Source: Glandiceps talaboti (Eukaryota; Hemichordata; Enteropneusta; Spengelidae). Taken from it: a stretch of 64,000 bases of DNA. The stretch is taken from NCBI RefSeq assembly GCF_964340395.1, contig NC_135556.1:21767723-21831722 (forward strand). The letters are read 5' to 3'. How positions within the stretch are numbered: position 1 is the first letter of the stretch; every line of letters starts with the position of its first letter. Both the position numbers and the translations under genes were made by a program. Positions 12,638 to 23,845 of the stretch are shown here, piece after piece. A model generated the notes under the pieces. The model had not been told where the DNA came from. It saw only the letters and a list, made by a program, of their open reading frames with translations, and did no database searches.

Positions 12638-15600
12638 CAGAGGAGAGGATGTGTTTTACGTCTCGCACAGGATTCCTTGTTACAAATGACATAAGACAAA
12701 TTACAGACACTGATATCGCACAAGCACATAAAACTATGATACATTTGTCTCATGATCACTGAACAGAATTCACAATCACTACCAGATGAAACAAGGAAAA
12801 TTCAAACAGAAAACTGCACATTTATGTTCACAGTGAGATAAAATGTCCATTTCATATATGTGTAATTCGTAACAAAAAACCTATGGTAAGCTGTAGAAAA
12901 CATCATGTCGCCTAAATTGAAACTCTATATTCTTTCTGGTTTGGTAGTAACAAGGCAGGACATTAAACGAATATTTCAAGTAAACGATTGCACCTAGTCT
13001 TTACTGATCCACACAGGGAAGACGAATTACACCGAAGCTTCAATGTATTAAAATCAGTTTCACATATAAATTATATACCACGATACCAATAGCTTTGGTT
13101 TTACATACGTCCTTTACAAAGTCGACACAGAATGGAAATATTACTATCAGCTGCTCATTCATGTGCAAAGTTTAGCGTCTCGAGTGACAACGCCCATTTA
13201 CTCCAAGCATAGTTTTCAAAGACGCGTTACCACAACAACGACATAAGTAAAATGATTGAGCTGATAAACGGGTCAAGTAGCATAATTACTGAATTGCTGA
13301 AAATAGAGTAGCGTGCCAACGTTCCCTCCGGCAAACATAATTTGCCACTTCGTGTGCTTTAGAAATGTTTTCGCCGATTACAAAAGAAATATATCTATAA
13401 GAACAAGCTATAACTCATATTACAATTCATATAATGAATTTGAAGAAAACTTACTGAACAACCAAAGCACGTTCAATGCAATATCCAATTAAAAAGTTAT
13501 ATTGTTGCTCTGATACACACTTTAAAGCTTAAATTGCTGTTTTGTTTACAAGGTTTACGTTGTTTATAGTGTCCTATATTGAATTACTTTTCGAAGCGAT
13601 TAGTATTTAGTTGAACAACTCGTTTTAATACTGATCACTATATATAGACCTACATAAACAAGAAAACACACTTTCCTCCCCCAGAAGAAAATTGTAGAAA
13701 TCGAATTGAATCAAGGTAGATTCTTGTAAAACGGAATTAAATAAATAATATGTTCAGAATGAAAGTCACAATAGCTCAGACACAGGCTAATATTGATGTA
13801 CAGTGTGCTTTTTCTTCAAGCATATTTCTCATTGCAAATCTTTTCATTTCAAAATTTGTCTTTTTGACTAAAGGCAGTCTCAATAAAAGACACAGTCTTG
13901 GGCGGTATTTCAGTGTTTACGAAAGTGTGATTAATGCATTAATGTATTCTGTGGTGTACGTAGCTTCGGAGAGTAATTGCGACTATTCAACAAGTGTAAC
14001 ACAATTCCATTGTAGGCTTTGAAACTTGATAGCACAGGAATATTTACTTCCTGCAATTGCAAACACTTCCCAGTCTTCATACTAATGCTTTCCATAAAAC
14101 AAATACGATATCAGCTTGCAAACTCCATGAATAACGTGACTTGCTTCATAATGTATTGCTTTTAAGTCTATCTTATTTATTCCATCACTTAACCAAAATG
14201 TCCCTTCAGTTCTTTACAAATAGTTCTGGAGCATTTTAGCTTATTAACAAAGTAGTCTGCAAGATCAACATAAATCTAAAATTCATGAAAAAACGTATAA
14301 CTTAAAGTAAACACTAATTTAAATCTTAACTTTCAAAAGTAAACTTGATAGACGATGAGTATATTTTATTTCAGTTCTTATAGTCAATATACTAAGTAGA
14401 AGTAAAGATGGTGCTACCATGTGTACTATTTTTTGATGCAATAAGCAAAATATCCCGCTCTAATTTTCTATTTTTCAATATTTACACTTCCCGTCATAAT
14501 AGTTTAGCATTTCGATGTTCGACAGAAATATACTTTTTGGCAGATGCATATATAAAAACTTATCATTTTTCTTATGATTTTTATTGAAAGGTGATATTTA
14601 GTATTAATGTTCATTCCATTAACAAAGTCAAAGGAAATTGATATTTTTCATACTCTTTTCTTTTCATTTTTTTATATTCTCCTAAAGAATGTGCATGCAG
14701 CATTGCCGTAGCCGGAATTTGTACGGACAAGATGGCCTCCACACATTTCGAGATGGCTTGGGAAAACTACGCACTAAATGGTTATCTCATTGAAACAGTT
14801 CATCAATCAAGTCTAATTCAATGTGCTATGAGGTGTGGCCATATATCAGACTGCTTGTCCTTCAACTACTATACAAACGATTTTTGCTGTGAACTGAATT
14901 ACGCATTTATGACAGGTGGTGGTAATCAAGATCTTGATTCTGCTTCTGACTGCAGTTATTGGCAAATGACAAACCAGACATTTGGATCGGTAAGAATACA
15001 CTGTGCAACATTTTTAAAGTACATGTTATTGAGTTTGTGATCGATCTCGATCGATAAAATGGATACACATGCAACATGGGTATCAGAAGAGATTTTGAGA
15101 ATGGCTACCTTGAAGGGTCCCCATTTTGTTTGTATTTGTATGTTGCTATTGGAGCCGTAATGCACACACTTTTCAAAGATATGTTTTACTGCATCGTTAA
15201 ATTTGATCCCGTTTGATGATTGCACAGAATATTATGCAAAATAAAAAGTGATTTCAATAACCCGACTCTACATACGTTTTCCCCTGGCTACCCTCTACTT
15301 TGAAGATTAGAGACAAATATCGTGAATGTCGAGGAAATCATAAATATTCACCATGCATAAAATTAGAGATGCCATCCCTCCCCAATAAAAACAATCACGG
15401 TGTCAATACTTAGTCTAGCCTTTTCTACTTTAAAATGATCTCAATCGGCATGGCAATTTTTTTTACAAAATCGACCAAAGATTCTTTGCAAATAGATATG
15501 TTTCTTATATCTTCATGAGAAAATCTCGCAACCAAAATCAAGGAATTTGTGGGTGTAATTCTGGGTTATCATTAGAAAAAAATGGAGATGGTACTAAAAC

Positions 15601-15875
15601 TTTTTTTTTTCATTTCTGTCAGCGTCCAGATTGTGACGGAAACGTGTTTTGCAATGGTAATGGTCAGTGTCATGTGCAATGCAATGAAGTTATTGAATAT
15701 GCATGTACATGCGATGAATACTGGACCGGCGATCATTGTAATATTCAAGGTAGAATATATCATATGTGTGTATGTGCCTTTAGAATAACTTTTACGTGTG
15801 GGCGTGTGTCTGTGAGTCTATCTGTCCGTGCTTCCTTTTCTTTCTCTGACTTATCTGGGTATTTGTCTGTCTGTA

Positions 15876-15945
<70 letters not shown>

Positions 15946-15971
15946 ACTGACTGACTGACTGACTGATTCAC

Positions 15972-16024
<53 letters not shown>

Positions 16025-18778
16025 GACTGTGTGACTGTCTGTCTCATTGTCTATTTCTTTGTCTCTCTCTTTCTCTCTCTCATCTTAATAGATCTAGACC
16101 ATCACATTCTCTGTCGTTACTGAACTGAAAAACTACGTATTTCAGCATAGTCTTTCAACTTCGGACAAGCATGAGTAGTTTGTATATGTTGCGCCACGTA
16201 TATATCAATTTGAAATTCCTATCTTAATTAAAAAAAACTTAGGAAAACGTTTGACCATAAATGTAGCAGACAGCCATTAGCTACACATATAGGAAAAATG
16301 GCACTGTAGTCACCGTTATTAGCCTTGTTTGGTGCATTGTTGGGGTACGGCTGGGCTTTACAACTTCAGTTAGCCGGAATGTGATGTGCTTTAGTAAAGT
16401 GATGCCATTCAATAGTATTAAGCGTAGCGAATCTTAATGTTTAGTAATATGTAATAATAAAAAAGATAGAGTTTTATGTCTTTTTTAGTTGCTATGGATA
16501 CAAAACATAAATTAGATTTATATTCATTCGACTACATTTTGTACTCCAGAGTCAACAAAATAGGGTATGGTTGACTGTGTTCATCAAATTCAACACAATT
16601 GTCACACCTTTACCTCAACAATAATACTCACACACAAAGTTGAATGTCAGGTGCAATTGAGTCATTACCACGTTCACTAGATGGAAAATACAAAGCAAGA
16701 AAATCGACTTACGGAAATAGGTTATTTGTACATTATCATTGTCAATAGACATATAATCTCTTGCACTTTTAAAAGGACGCGATTTTCGAGACAAGTAAAG
16801 ATTTTTCAATCACGCGCTCACGCCGTCACTCAAAAATTACATAGTGTTACTCGAACTCTAATTTCAACAATTAATCATAGAGCAAAGTGCTGATTGAAGT
16901 TATGTTCTAGATTCAACATCTACGAGGAAAGTGGAAAGATATAACACTGTTTCTACGTTAAAGCTAATCTCATAATGGGGCGGCTGGAATTTCTAGCCTC
17001 CCTACAGCGTACCTTTAATTTCCAACTTATATTGTACTATTATTCAAGGACATGTACATGTAAGTGTTATAGACCTAGTTTAAAGGCGAACGCCACTCCA
17101 GGAAATAACGTTATTTTCCTAACTTTGTGTTCTGTAGTCATTTCATGACGTCGACTTCGTATCACATACTTTTCGCTCGGTTGCCAAGAAACATCAAATT
17201 GATTTTTTTTTCACCTCGTGTTCTTTCAGTGGAACAAAATTGCCAAATGGGTCTTAGCAGACATGATTATTCATTAGCTTAGATGCATACTGAATATTCA
17301 TGACTCCTACTACTTCCTTCACATAATTTCCATGAATATTCAGTGTGCAACTAATGAATAATCATATCTGCTAAGACTCGAGCTCAAGAGGCAATGCTGC
17401 ATCACTGAGAGAACAATAGAGGTGAAAGAGCGATTCAGTTTGGTATTTCTTGCCAAGTGAGCGGAAATTATGTGAAATCATGAAATGACTCTCCAGATCC
17501 CAAAGTTCATAATAAATACCTTTATTTCCTGGAGTGGTGTCCCCTTTACATATACTTGAAGAACCAATATTCTTTTTTCTACCAACATTTATAGTCTTCT
17601 CGGGTTTGTTAACTTTTGATTCCTTGATGAGCGTATCCACTTTAGCAAATGTAACCCTACTGTATATATGAGTTGGCCGTGATGCTATTTATTAGCGAAA
17701 CAGTGAGAGTGAACAAAGTATGCTTAAAATCAATAAACCATGGATCTCCTGAAATGACTCCATCTCCGATCTCGTCTCATTCTAGAGCTGGAAAATCTCG
17801 GTTGTTGGCTTGATGCATCGGCACGTGCTATATCAACATTGGAAGGTACAAATAGCATACTCGATGGTGATTATGCAAATCGTCAGGATCCGATCACGAA
17901 ATGCAGAGACGCCGCCTTTTCACGCGGCTTTACTGTATTTGCTCTTCAAAATGGCGGATGGTGTGCATCAGATAGCGATGCTGAAAACGCATACCAGATG
18001 CATGGGCCTTCCAGTAGTTGTGGTATAGACGGAGAGGGAGGACCGTGGTCCAATCAAGTATACAGAATTAAGAGACATTTTGATTAAATATATAAATACG
18101 GAGTATTCAATTTTCATGAAGTACTTCTGGTGTACAGTTTGGCAGAGTATTTACATAATACAGCTGAATATAGACATATCGTTCAGAAAGCCAACTCTTG
18201 TATACCTGTGCTCCTACATAATGATACATAACATTAAACTAATGCAAATACAAATACAAGTGAACGTACAATATAGTTTACCATAGAAATAGTGACATGC
18301 TAACAAATATATATAACAGAAGTATTGAGATTGATAAGTTAAACTGTTTAGATGTCATTTGGTGGAGATGTTTATAACATTAACACACCATGTAATGTTT
18401 CAAAATGCAGTCCTACCATAATAATAAAATGTACCCCACATTTCATATTTATTTCCCTGAGACTGTAACTATGATACTAAATGTGCAGTAAACGGTTTTA
18501 TAACAGTAGTAATAGTGATAAATGATAATGGCTGTCATAAATAATATATCATAAAATTACTTTAAATACAGAAACGAAGGTTGATAAATTCATCACTATA
18601 TAAATATCACTATATATATTTAGGGCATATCAACAGATTAATCCATTTTGTGTTAATTTTGAGTCAAAATAAAACCTCCATACTTTACATGTACACACAT
18701 GCTAATACATGACACCATTCCTCTCGTTCTTTCGCTTCCCCTCCCTCTCTTTGTACTGTCTCTCCTCTTCTCCGTTTT

Positions 18779-18815
<37 letters not shown>

Positions 18816-18989
18816 ATGTACGTATGTACGTACGTACGTACGTACGTATGTATGTATGTATGTATGTATGTGTGTGTGTATGTATGTATGTATGTATGTA
18901 TGTATGTATGTATGTATGTATGTGCGCCTGCTTGCCTGTCCGTCTGCCTACCTGTTTGCCTGTCCGTTTGTCTATCTGTCTGTCTGTCC

Positions 18990-19051
<62 letters not shown>

Positions 19052-19520
19052 GTGATATATCTGATAATGACGTTATTAAATTACTTTCTCTGAAGTATGA
19101 ATACAGTAAATATGAGTATCATTCTAATTAGCTGCCCGTCTCCTCTGTCTTCTATTGGTCTATCTTCCTCTCTCACCATTCAAATGCCTTTTATGTTTGT
19201 GTATTGGTAATGGGTTGTTTTTGAGTGATTGTGCCATTTTCTAGTTACCGAGAAATACTCGTAAGACCATTTAAAAATGAAATGTATTTCACTTGAATTT
19301 AAGCTAAATTATTCAGTCCTTATCTGTGTTGTCTTGGTCAGTATTCGATAAATTGACAAATCTTACACTTTGCCATAAATGCTTATGCAAGAGTGTGCTC
19401 TAAATCTGAACATACCAAACGATGCGTCAACGGGAGTCGAAAGACCAGAAGCCTGTCTTGTCTTTTTAGAGTAAATTGGTGTTACTTAAAATCTTCAAAT
19501 TCTAAGCATTCACAACAAGG

Positions 19521-19570
<50 letters not shown>

Positions 19571-20130
19571 TGTGTGTGTCTGTGTGTGTCTGTGTCTGTG
19601 TCTGTGTCCGTGTCTGTAATTTGTTCCTGGGTTCATTCACTTTATTTATTGGCTACTTTTGTAATCCGATTATTTTTAATCATAAATCACTACGTGCATT
19701 TCCGTTGAAAGATGATTGCTTCTGAGAAGGAACACAATGAGGCAATTTGACTATCATGTTATTTGTCTTTATTGAATCATCTGACGCGAGAAAAATGCTT
19801 AAGTTTACTATGTAAGAGTTTGTTATGTTTTTTTTAATAGTCGGACCACAGACTCAAATCACTTGTGAAGGCAATGATGCAATTATTGATTGTATTTCAT
19901 TGAGTGTTCACATCATTAATGCAAATTATGGTACATTAATTGGCGAACCGTCATGTCCCAATGGCCAACCATCAGCAAAAGATTGCAAAGCAGAGAACAG
20001 TATGGCGATAGTAACAGGTATCTGTGAGGGGAAAGCTACCTGCTCAGTCTCCACTACCAATAATGTGTTTGGTGATCCATGTGGTGGCACTGTGAAATAT
20101 CTATTAATTGAGTATGAATGTAAGTATTAA
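12322..20130 (+). CDS. Gene B: secreted PAN/apple-EGF protein with alternative WSC-like or SUEL-lectin C-terminus
   Basis: Common exons are 12322-12379 (signal peptide), 14688-14989 (PAN/apple) and 15623-15749 (EGF-like), with intron phases 1, 0 and 1. Two exons that accept phase 1 follow. One is 17786-18087, a GCW/WSC-like module with stop (789 nt in total, 262 residues). The other starts at 19841 and encodes a SUEL galactose/rhamnose-binding lectin domain (777 nt, 258 residues if it stops at 20130; 780 nt, 259 residues if spliced at 20119 to 20996). Both models are in frame throughout. The protein is predicted to be extracellular and lectin-like. The WSC-like exon has its own stop, so one transcript cannot include both modules. 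The alternative reading is that the SUEL exon belongs to a separate gene with an unseen first exon. Gene B is a tandem paralogue of gene A. Confidence 0.7.
12493..12641. repeat. (CAGA)n-(GATA)n microsatellite in gene B intron 1
   Basis: About 25 CAGA units followed by about 10 GATA units. It is the reverse complement type of the (TCTG)n array in intron 3 of the same gene. Confidence 0.97.
12690..12947. mobile_element. Partial MITE copy (same family as 26326-26685)
   Basis: Shared blocks in the same order include CACTGATA-CGCACAAGCA, ATGAAACAAGGAA, a segment ending TTCACAGTGAGA, CGCCTAA-TTGAAACTCTATA, and a right end CTGGTTTGGTAG. The left terminal repeat is missing and the copy abuts the microsatellite at 12493-12641, so it is truncated on that side. 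Confidence 0.6.
14688..14989 (+). CDS. Gene B exon 2: PAN/apple module
   Basis: The acceptor is a T-rich tract ending CCTAAAG at 14687. Entered in phase 1, the exon reads ECACSIAVAGICTDKMAS, then the PAN/apple core with IQCAMRCGHISDCLSFNYY, FCCELNY and SDCSYWQM. The donor is GTAAGAAT at 14990, phase 0. The core words align directly with gene A exon 2 (CAMxC, CLSFN, CSYWQ). The ATG at 14732 is internal, not the start. Confidence 0.82.
15623..15749 (+). CDS. Gene B exon 3: EGF-like module
   Basis: The acceptor follows a T-run ending TTCTGTCAG at 15622. The exon reads RPDCDGNVFCNGNGQC, then a second part ending ACTCDEYWTGDHCNIQ. It has seven cysteines, with the six EGF positions and a WTGxxC ending; the extra one lies in HVQCNE. 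It enters in phase 0 and leaves in phase 1 before GTAGAA. Confidence 0.82.
15858..16024. repeat. (TCTG)n microsatellite in gene B intron 3
   Basis: TCTG units with an internal (ACTG)n patch near 15944-15970. It lies about 110 nt downstream of the EGF exon donor. Confidence 0.97.
17081..17548. mobile_element. MITE-like fold-back, family 1 copy 1 (TTTAAAGG...CCTTTA ends)
   Basis: The left end TAAAGGCGAACGCCACTCCA and the following GGAAATAACGTTATTTTC are mirrored at the right end, where the plus strand reads ACCTTTATTTCCTGGAGTGG then TGTCCCCTTTA. A second inverted pair lies inside (CTTAGCAGACATGATTATTC near 17257 against its complement ending CTGCTAAG near 17375). There is no coding frame. It sits in the intron just before the WSC-like exon of gene B. 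Confidence 0.7.
17786..18087 (+). CDS. Gene B alternative last exon: GCW/WSC-like module
   Basis: The acceptor CTCATTCTAG ends at 17785 and the exon is entered in phase 1 (G plus AG gives Glu). It reads ELENLGCWLDASARAIS, then LEGTNSILDGDYANRQDP, KCRDAAFSRGFTVFALQN, GGWCASDSDAENAYQMHG, SSSCGIDGEGGPWSNQVY and a TAA stop at 18085-18087. The GCWxD...RA...LEG...GFTVFALQNGGWC...GGPW pattern is a cysteine-containing extracellular module common in invertebrate lectin-like proteins and related to WSC domains. Exact family naming would need a profile search. It is a complete terminal exon with a candidate AATAAA at 18423-18428. Confidence 0.78.
18423..18428 (+). promoter_or_regulatory. Candidate poly(A) signal AATAAA (WSC-like isoform)
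   Basis: First canonical AATAAA found after the stop at 18087, about 335 nt downstream, in an A/T-rich context. Confidence 0.4.
18781..19051. repeat. (TCTG)n-(TATG/TACG)n-(TCTG)n compound microsatellite
   Basis: A TCTG run, then GTAC/GTAT units, then a second TCTG run. Open frames across it in three frames are repeat artefacts. Confidence 0.97.
19524..19617. repeat. (GT)n microsatellite
   Basis: A long GT run degrading into GTGTCT units, about 220 nt upstream of the lectin exon. Confidence 0.96.
19841..20130 (+). CDS. SUEL-type galactose/rhamnose-binding lectin exon (alternative last exon of gene B)
   Basis: The acceptor TTTTTTTTAATAG ends at 19840; entered in phase 1. It encodes one lectin domain with eight cysteines: QITCEGNDAIIDC, ANYGTLIGEPSCPNG, KDCKAENSM, ICEGKATCSV, then FGDPCGGTVKYLLIEYEC. 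The ANYG (YGR-like) and DPC...GT-KYL...YxC motifs are the hallmarks of the SUEL family. The canonical YGR is YGT here. The frame ends CKY-TAA at 20130, but GTAAGT at 20120-20125 is a good donor, and splicing there to 20996 would retain the final cysteine. AATAAA follows at 20166. The domain binds sugars in relatives; its specificity here is unknown. Confidence 0.85.
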
Positions 20131-20165
20131 GTATCTTACCATATATTTATCAGTTGTTGAAAAAC

Positions 20166-20171
20166 AATAAA
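20166..20171 (+). promoter_or_regulatory. Candidate poly(A) signal AATAAA (lectin exon read to its own stop)
   Basis: A canonical hexamer 35 nt after the TAA at 20128-20130, which would suit use of 19841-20130 as a terminal exon. Confidence 0.45.
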
Positions 20172-20995
20172 TAGCACAGAACTCTAAGGCCATAATAAAC
20201 GTGGTAATAATGGACAGCTGCTTTACTAACTAATTACTCGATTACTTCAATTATATCACTACCGGCAACATCTTAAGTACTTTCAAAATACACAAATGTT
20301 TGATGATTTACTAGCATAATAGGTTCTTTAAAATCAATACCCAATTCGAGCACATTGGTTTACAAAAAAAATATTATTGATTTCAGCTAACTTGGTTGAA
20401 CACACTAACAGTAAAATCGCCGGTATTGTTCAATGCAGCTGGTTACACAAGTGGGTGGTAGGGGTATAATTTATTACATGTAACTCATATAGTGTAAATA
20501 TTACACGTCCCCATAAATGTAAACTGAAAGGTCAAGAAAGTCTACAAAAAATAAACACTGGAGTAAAATTGGCTATAAGAAACGCAGCACTATTGTGAGT
20601 GTAACTACATTAACTTCCTGTAATAGCTTATCTCACATATTGCAATTAGAGAGCTTTTAGTTTGTGTCTGTTTGAGTAAGCTGGAAGCTTGCTTTCCACA
20701 ATCGTAATTTTGTCAGCATGTGACCAATGATTAAGCTTGGTAACGTAGCAAACCTTGCAGGAAACTTGAGAAGAATAAAAGAGTGTTGATTGACGTAGTA
20801 GAATAATTGAAATAACCTGGATATTTCTCTTTTCTATACCTACCTAGAATATCCAACTTAAGGTGGGGTTTGATAAAATTGTGTTAAAGCAACACTTTCA
20901 AAAACACGGTATGACATTGGTTGAAATTTAACTTCTTTTAGTACTGCATGTGTTTGTAAAGATGATAACACAAACTTTGTGTGTTCTGTTTACAG

Positions 20996-21009
20996 GTATC
21001 TCATTGTAG
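20996..21009 (+). CDS. Possible short last exon after the lectin exon
   Basis: The tract GTGTTCTGTTTACAG ends at 20995. Joining GAA-T (20119) to GT-ATC-TCA-TTG-TAG gives EC-ISL-stop and rebuilds the conserved final cysteine of the SUEL fold. Phase and cysteine both fit, but the exon adds only three residues beyond that cysteine, so chance is not excluded. Confidence 0.35.
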
Positions 21010-21079
21010 GAGAATCCACAAAGAAAGTGGTTATTGGAACGACATCCAGTGTTTTCAATCATGAGATTCAAATATTCTT

Positions 21080-21446
21080 AGGCCAAATAAAAAAAGGTTG
21101 TTTGGTTCCGGTTACTCGACCCCCACCTAGTTTTTCACGCCGACCCTAAACTTTTTTTTACGTATTCGAGAAAAATAATAAAATCGCGAAAGTCGTGTGA
21201 AGTCTCGTTGGAAATAGTGGGTGCGGAAACTGACATCAACTTAAAAAGTCAATATAAAACTATTCTTTCACTCTGCAATGGCTGTACATCTGATAGGCAG
21301 AAATAAACAACAAAGAGACCATTTGGGAAACAATGAAGAACCTGAACTAGACACTCACACGTGAAAAAAGATATATAATAAAATAAAATAAAAACTCTAC
21401 CTACCCCACTTATTTTAAAATTGAATGTAATCAGAACCTCGCCTTA
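21080..21446. mobile_element. MITE-like element, AGGCC family copy 1
   Basis: Homologous throughout with 42120-42474: shared blocks GTTTGGTTCCGGTTAC, a stretch ending TTTACGTATTCGAGAAAA, GTGCGGAAACTGA, GCAATGGCTGTACA, GAAATAAACAACAAAGAGAC. The ends are inverted: AGGCC...GGTTCCGGTTAC on the left against GTAATCAGAACC...GCCTT on the right. Confidence 0.7.
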
Positions 21447-21777
21447 CATGTATTTCTACTCGATACGTGTAAATTGTAAATTCTGCTGACGTCATATAAA
21501 TACTTACCTCAGAATATTTATTTCGTACTAATCAACTATGTTTATGGTTTGAAAACGTGCGTGATCCCGTGTGACATTATAATAATGATCACGAGTCGTA
21601 CTACGTAAATTCTTGATAAATTATTTTAAATTCTTCATTATTTGATTGGATCAGTACGACGTATTAAACAATAAAATTTAGTTTTCTCTAAAGCGTTACA
21701 CCTGAGATTTAACTCTTAGACTTGAATGAATGTTCGACTTTATTCCACTCTCTTTTGTTTGAAATCATTAAATTACG

Positions 21778-22189
21778 TTAAAGGGGAACGCCACTTCAGG
21801 AAATGAAGATATTTTCATAAACTTTGGGTTCTAGAGAATCCTTTTCGTGATTTCACATCACTTGATTTTCGCGTGATTGCCAAGAAAAGCCCATTTGAAA
21901 GTTGCTTCGCATTCAACAATACATATCGTGATGACTTTATCTGAAGGTAATACGATTTAAGAAGTCATGAATATTGATTGTTCACCTAATATATATGCAT
22001 GTCTCTCCTGACTCCAATGAGACAACGCTGGACCACTGTTGTAGGTCAATGGAAGTAAAGACACTTTCAATTCGTGTGTCTTGGCAATTAACTGAGAGTA
22101 ATTTATGTGTGTGAAATCATGAAATGACTCACCAGAATCCAAACGTTTACGAAAATATCTTTATTTCCAGGAGTGGTGTTCACCTTTAA
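21778..22189. mobile_element. MITE-like fold-back, family 1 copy 2
   Basis: The left end TTAAAGGGGAACGCCACTTC followed by AGGAAATGAAGATATTTTC is mirrored at the right end, whose reverse complement begins TTTAAAGGTGAACACCACTC. Interior words (TTGCCAAGAAA, GTGAAATCATGAAATGACTC) match copy 1 at 17081-17548. TTAA at both edges may be the target duplication. Confidence 0.72.
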
Positions 22190-22796
22190 ACCTTAACTAC
22201 GTTAGTTCGTTCCATATACATCTTTGATTCAAGTGGTGTCATACTGTATTTGAAAGTCGAAAACGAAATGCGTCTTTGTATTTTTGTTGTGGATAACTTT
22301 CTCCTCATGCCTGTATATTAATTCGGTCAAATTCTCTTTTGAAAACCAGGATAGCTATGATTGATATACAGCTTTAGCATGTAAAGTGTCCTTGTAGTTT
22401 TATCATTGATGAAAGATTATGTGTTTGAAAACTAACATAGCAATATATTATATTTGTAATTCGCGAGAAGATAGGTCAAATATAACAATATTCGGAGATC
22501 ACCTATACTTTACAACATATACGGTAGAAAACAAAATTGTTGTGTTGCAGTCCACATGAGTGATCTATTGGGGAATGGGAAGGTGTAATCAGACATGTGA
22601 ATGGTTCGAAACTAGGTCGATGGGTGAAGTTAATGGTACAACTGACAATAACTTTATTGTTGTATATCGCAAATAAAATGTATATTACTTATGCTACCCT
22701 TTGATTTGTTTCATGCTTGACCATTTTCCCTTACAACGTTTTATGAGGTGAACAAACTACCCTCTCATCTATATAGCACCACTCTCGGTGCGTGCA

Positions 22797-22919
<123 letters not shown>

Positions 22920-23629
22920 CAATAGACGGATATATAGCAATAATCTTGTGCCCCTCCTGATCCACAGTTGTATAGGAAACGCATCAAGTAACATACCCTG
23001 CGACGAGAGTCGCAAAACGCATTGCCAGTGCCATAAACCTGCAATAACAATGGCTCATACGCACCCCACCCATGATAGTTACACATCTAAAGATGACGTC
23101 GCTCTAAGTGGTTTGTTTTACTTTCTTTATATCGATCTGTGTGCCACACATACTAGCATACACAGCAATGACTAACCCAAGTATATTAGGTACCATGGCA
23201 TTCGTTCATTGGCGACAGAAAAGTACGGACAACCAAGAATGTCTATTGGGAACTAAAGAATCAATTTTCTACTTCCCTGACATATTAAACACACAAATCG
23301 ATTCCAACTTAAAGTGCTGCTACAAATAAACCGTGTATGTGAACTGTCGTCGGATTTCAATTTCTGAGTATAAATGTAAAATGTATAAAAGTGGTTAGCC
23401 GAGGAATAGGATTCTACTAAGCCTCTGAAAAAACATTTTATGATACAAAGATAGACGGTACAGCATACACAGAGTAGCGTCGTTCCTTATTACATGTAGA
23501 TATGCAGTTTTGCCTTTACTACAAGGACGTCAACGTACACTAATAGTATGTTGAATTTGTTGGGTGTAGATAGATATAAACACATCCCATGTTCAACATC
23601 TTATAGGAATCCATGTGCTATATTTGTCT

Positions 23630-23631
<2 letters not shown>

Positions 23632-23685
<54 letters not shown>

Positions 23686-23750
23686 TTAAACTATTGCGCT
23701 CTGCCACTGCGGTATAGAGCACTGTCTTAGCAGATTGATACTCGCCGAGT

Positions 23751-23843
<93 letters not shown>
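23632..23843. repeat. Two (TA)n arrays flanking a 70-bp dispersed core
   Basis: TA arrays at 23632-23682 and 23753-23843 enclose a core with CGCTCTGCCACTGCGGTATA, then GAGCACTGTCTTAGCAGATT, GATACTCGCCGAGTTA. The reverse complement of nearly the same core occurs at 34243-34300, also beside long TA arrays, so the TA arrays and core look like one mobile or amplified unit. Confidence 0.8.

Positions 23844-23845
<2 letters not shown>

Larger units (their letters stand above)
18088..19840. other. 3' UTR of the WSC-like isoform and intron before the lectin exon
   Basis: Contains the candidate poly(A) signal at 18423, microsatellites at 18781-19051 and 19524-19617, and AT-rich unique sequence. No signal-peptide exon able to start a separate lectin gene was recognised here. 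Confidence 0.5.

Noticed and set aside
13750-14022. Plus-strand 90-codon frame
   Set aside because: Lies inside intron 1 of gene B, with no domain or splice support.
14732-15040. Gene B starting at the internal ATG 14732
   Set aside because: Would drop the signal peptide. The upstream signal exon joins in frame at 14688, and gene A has the same two-exon arrangement.
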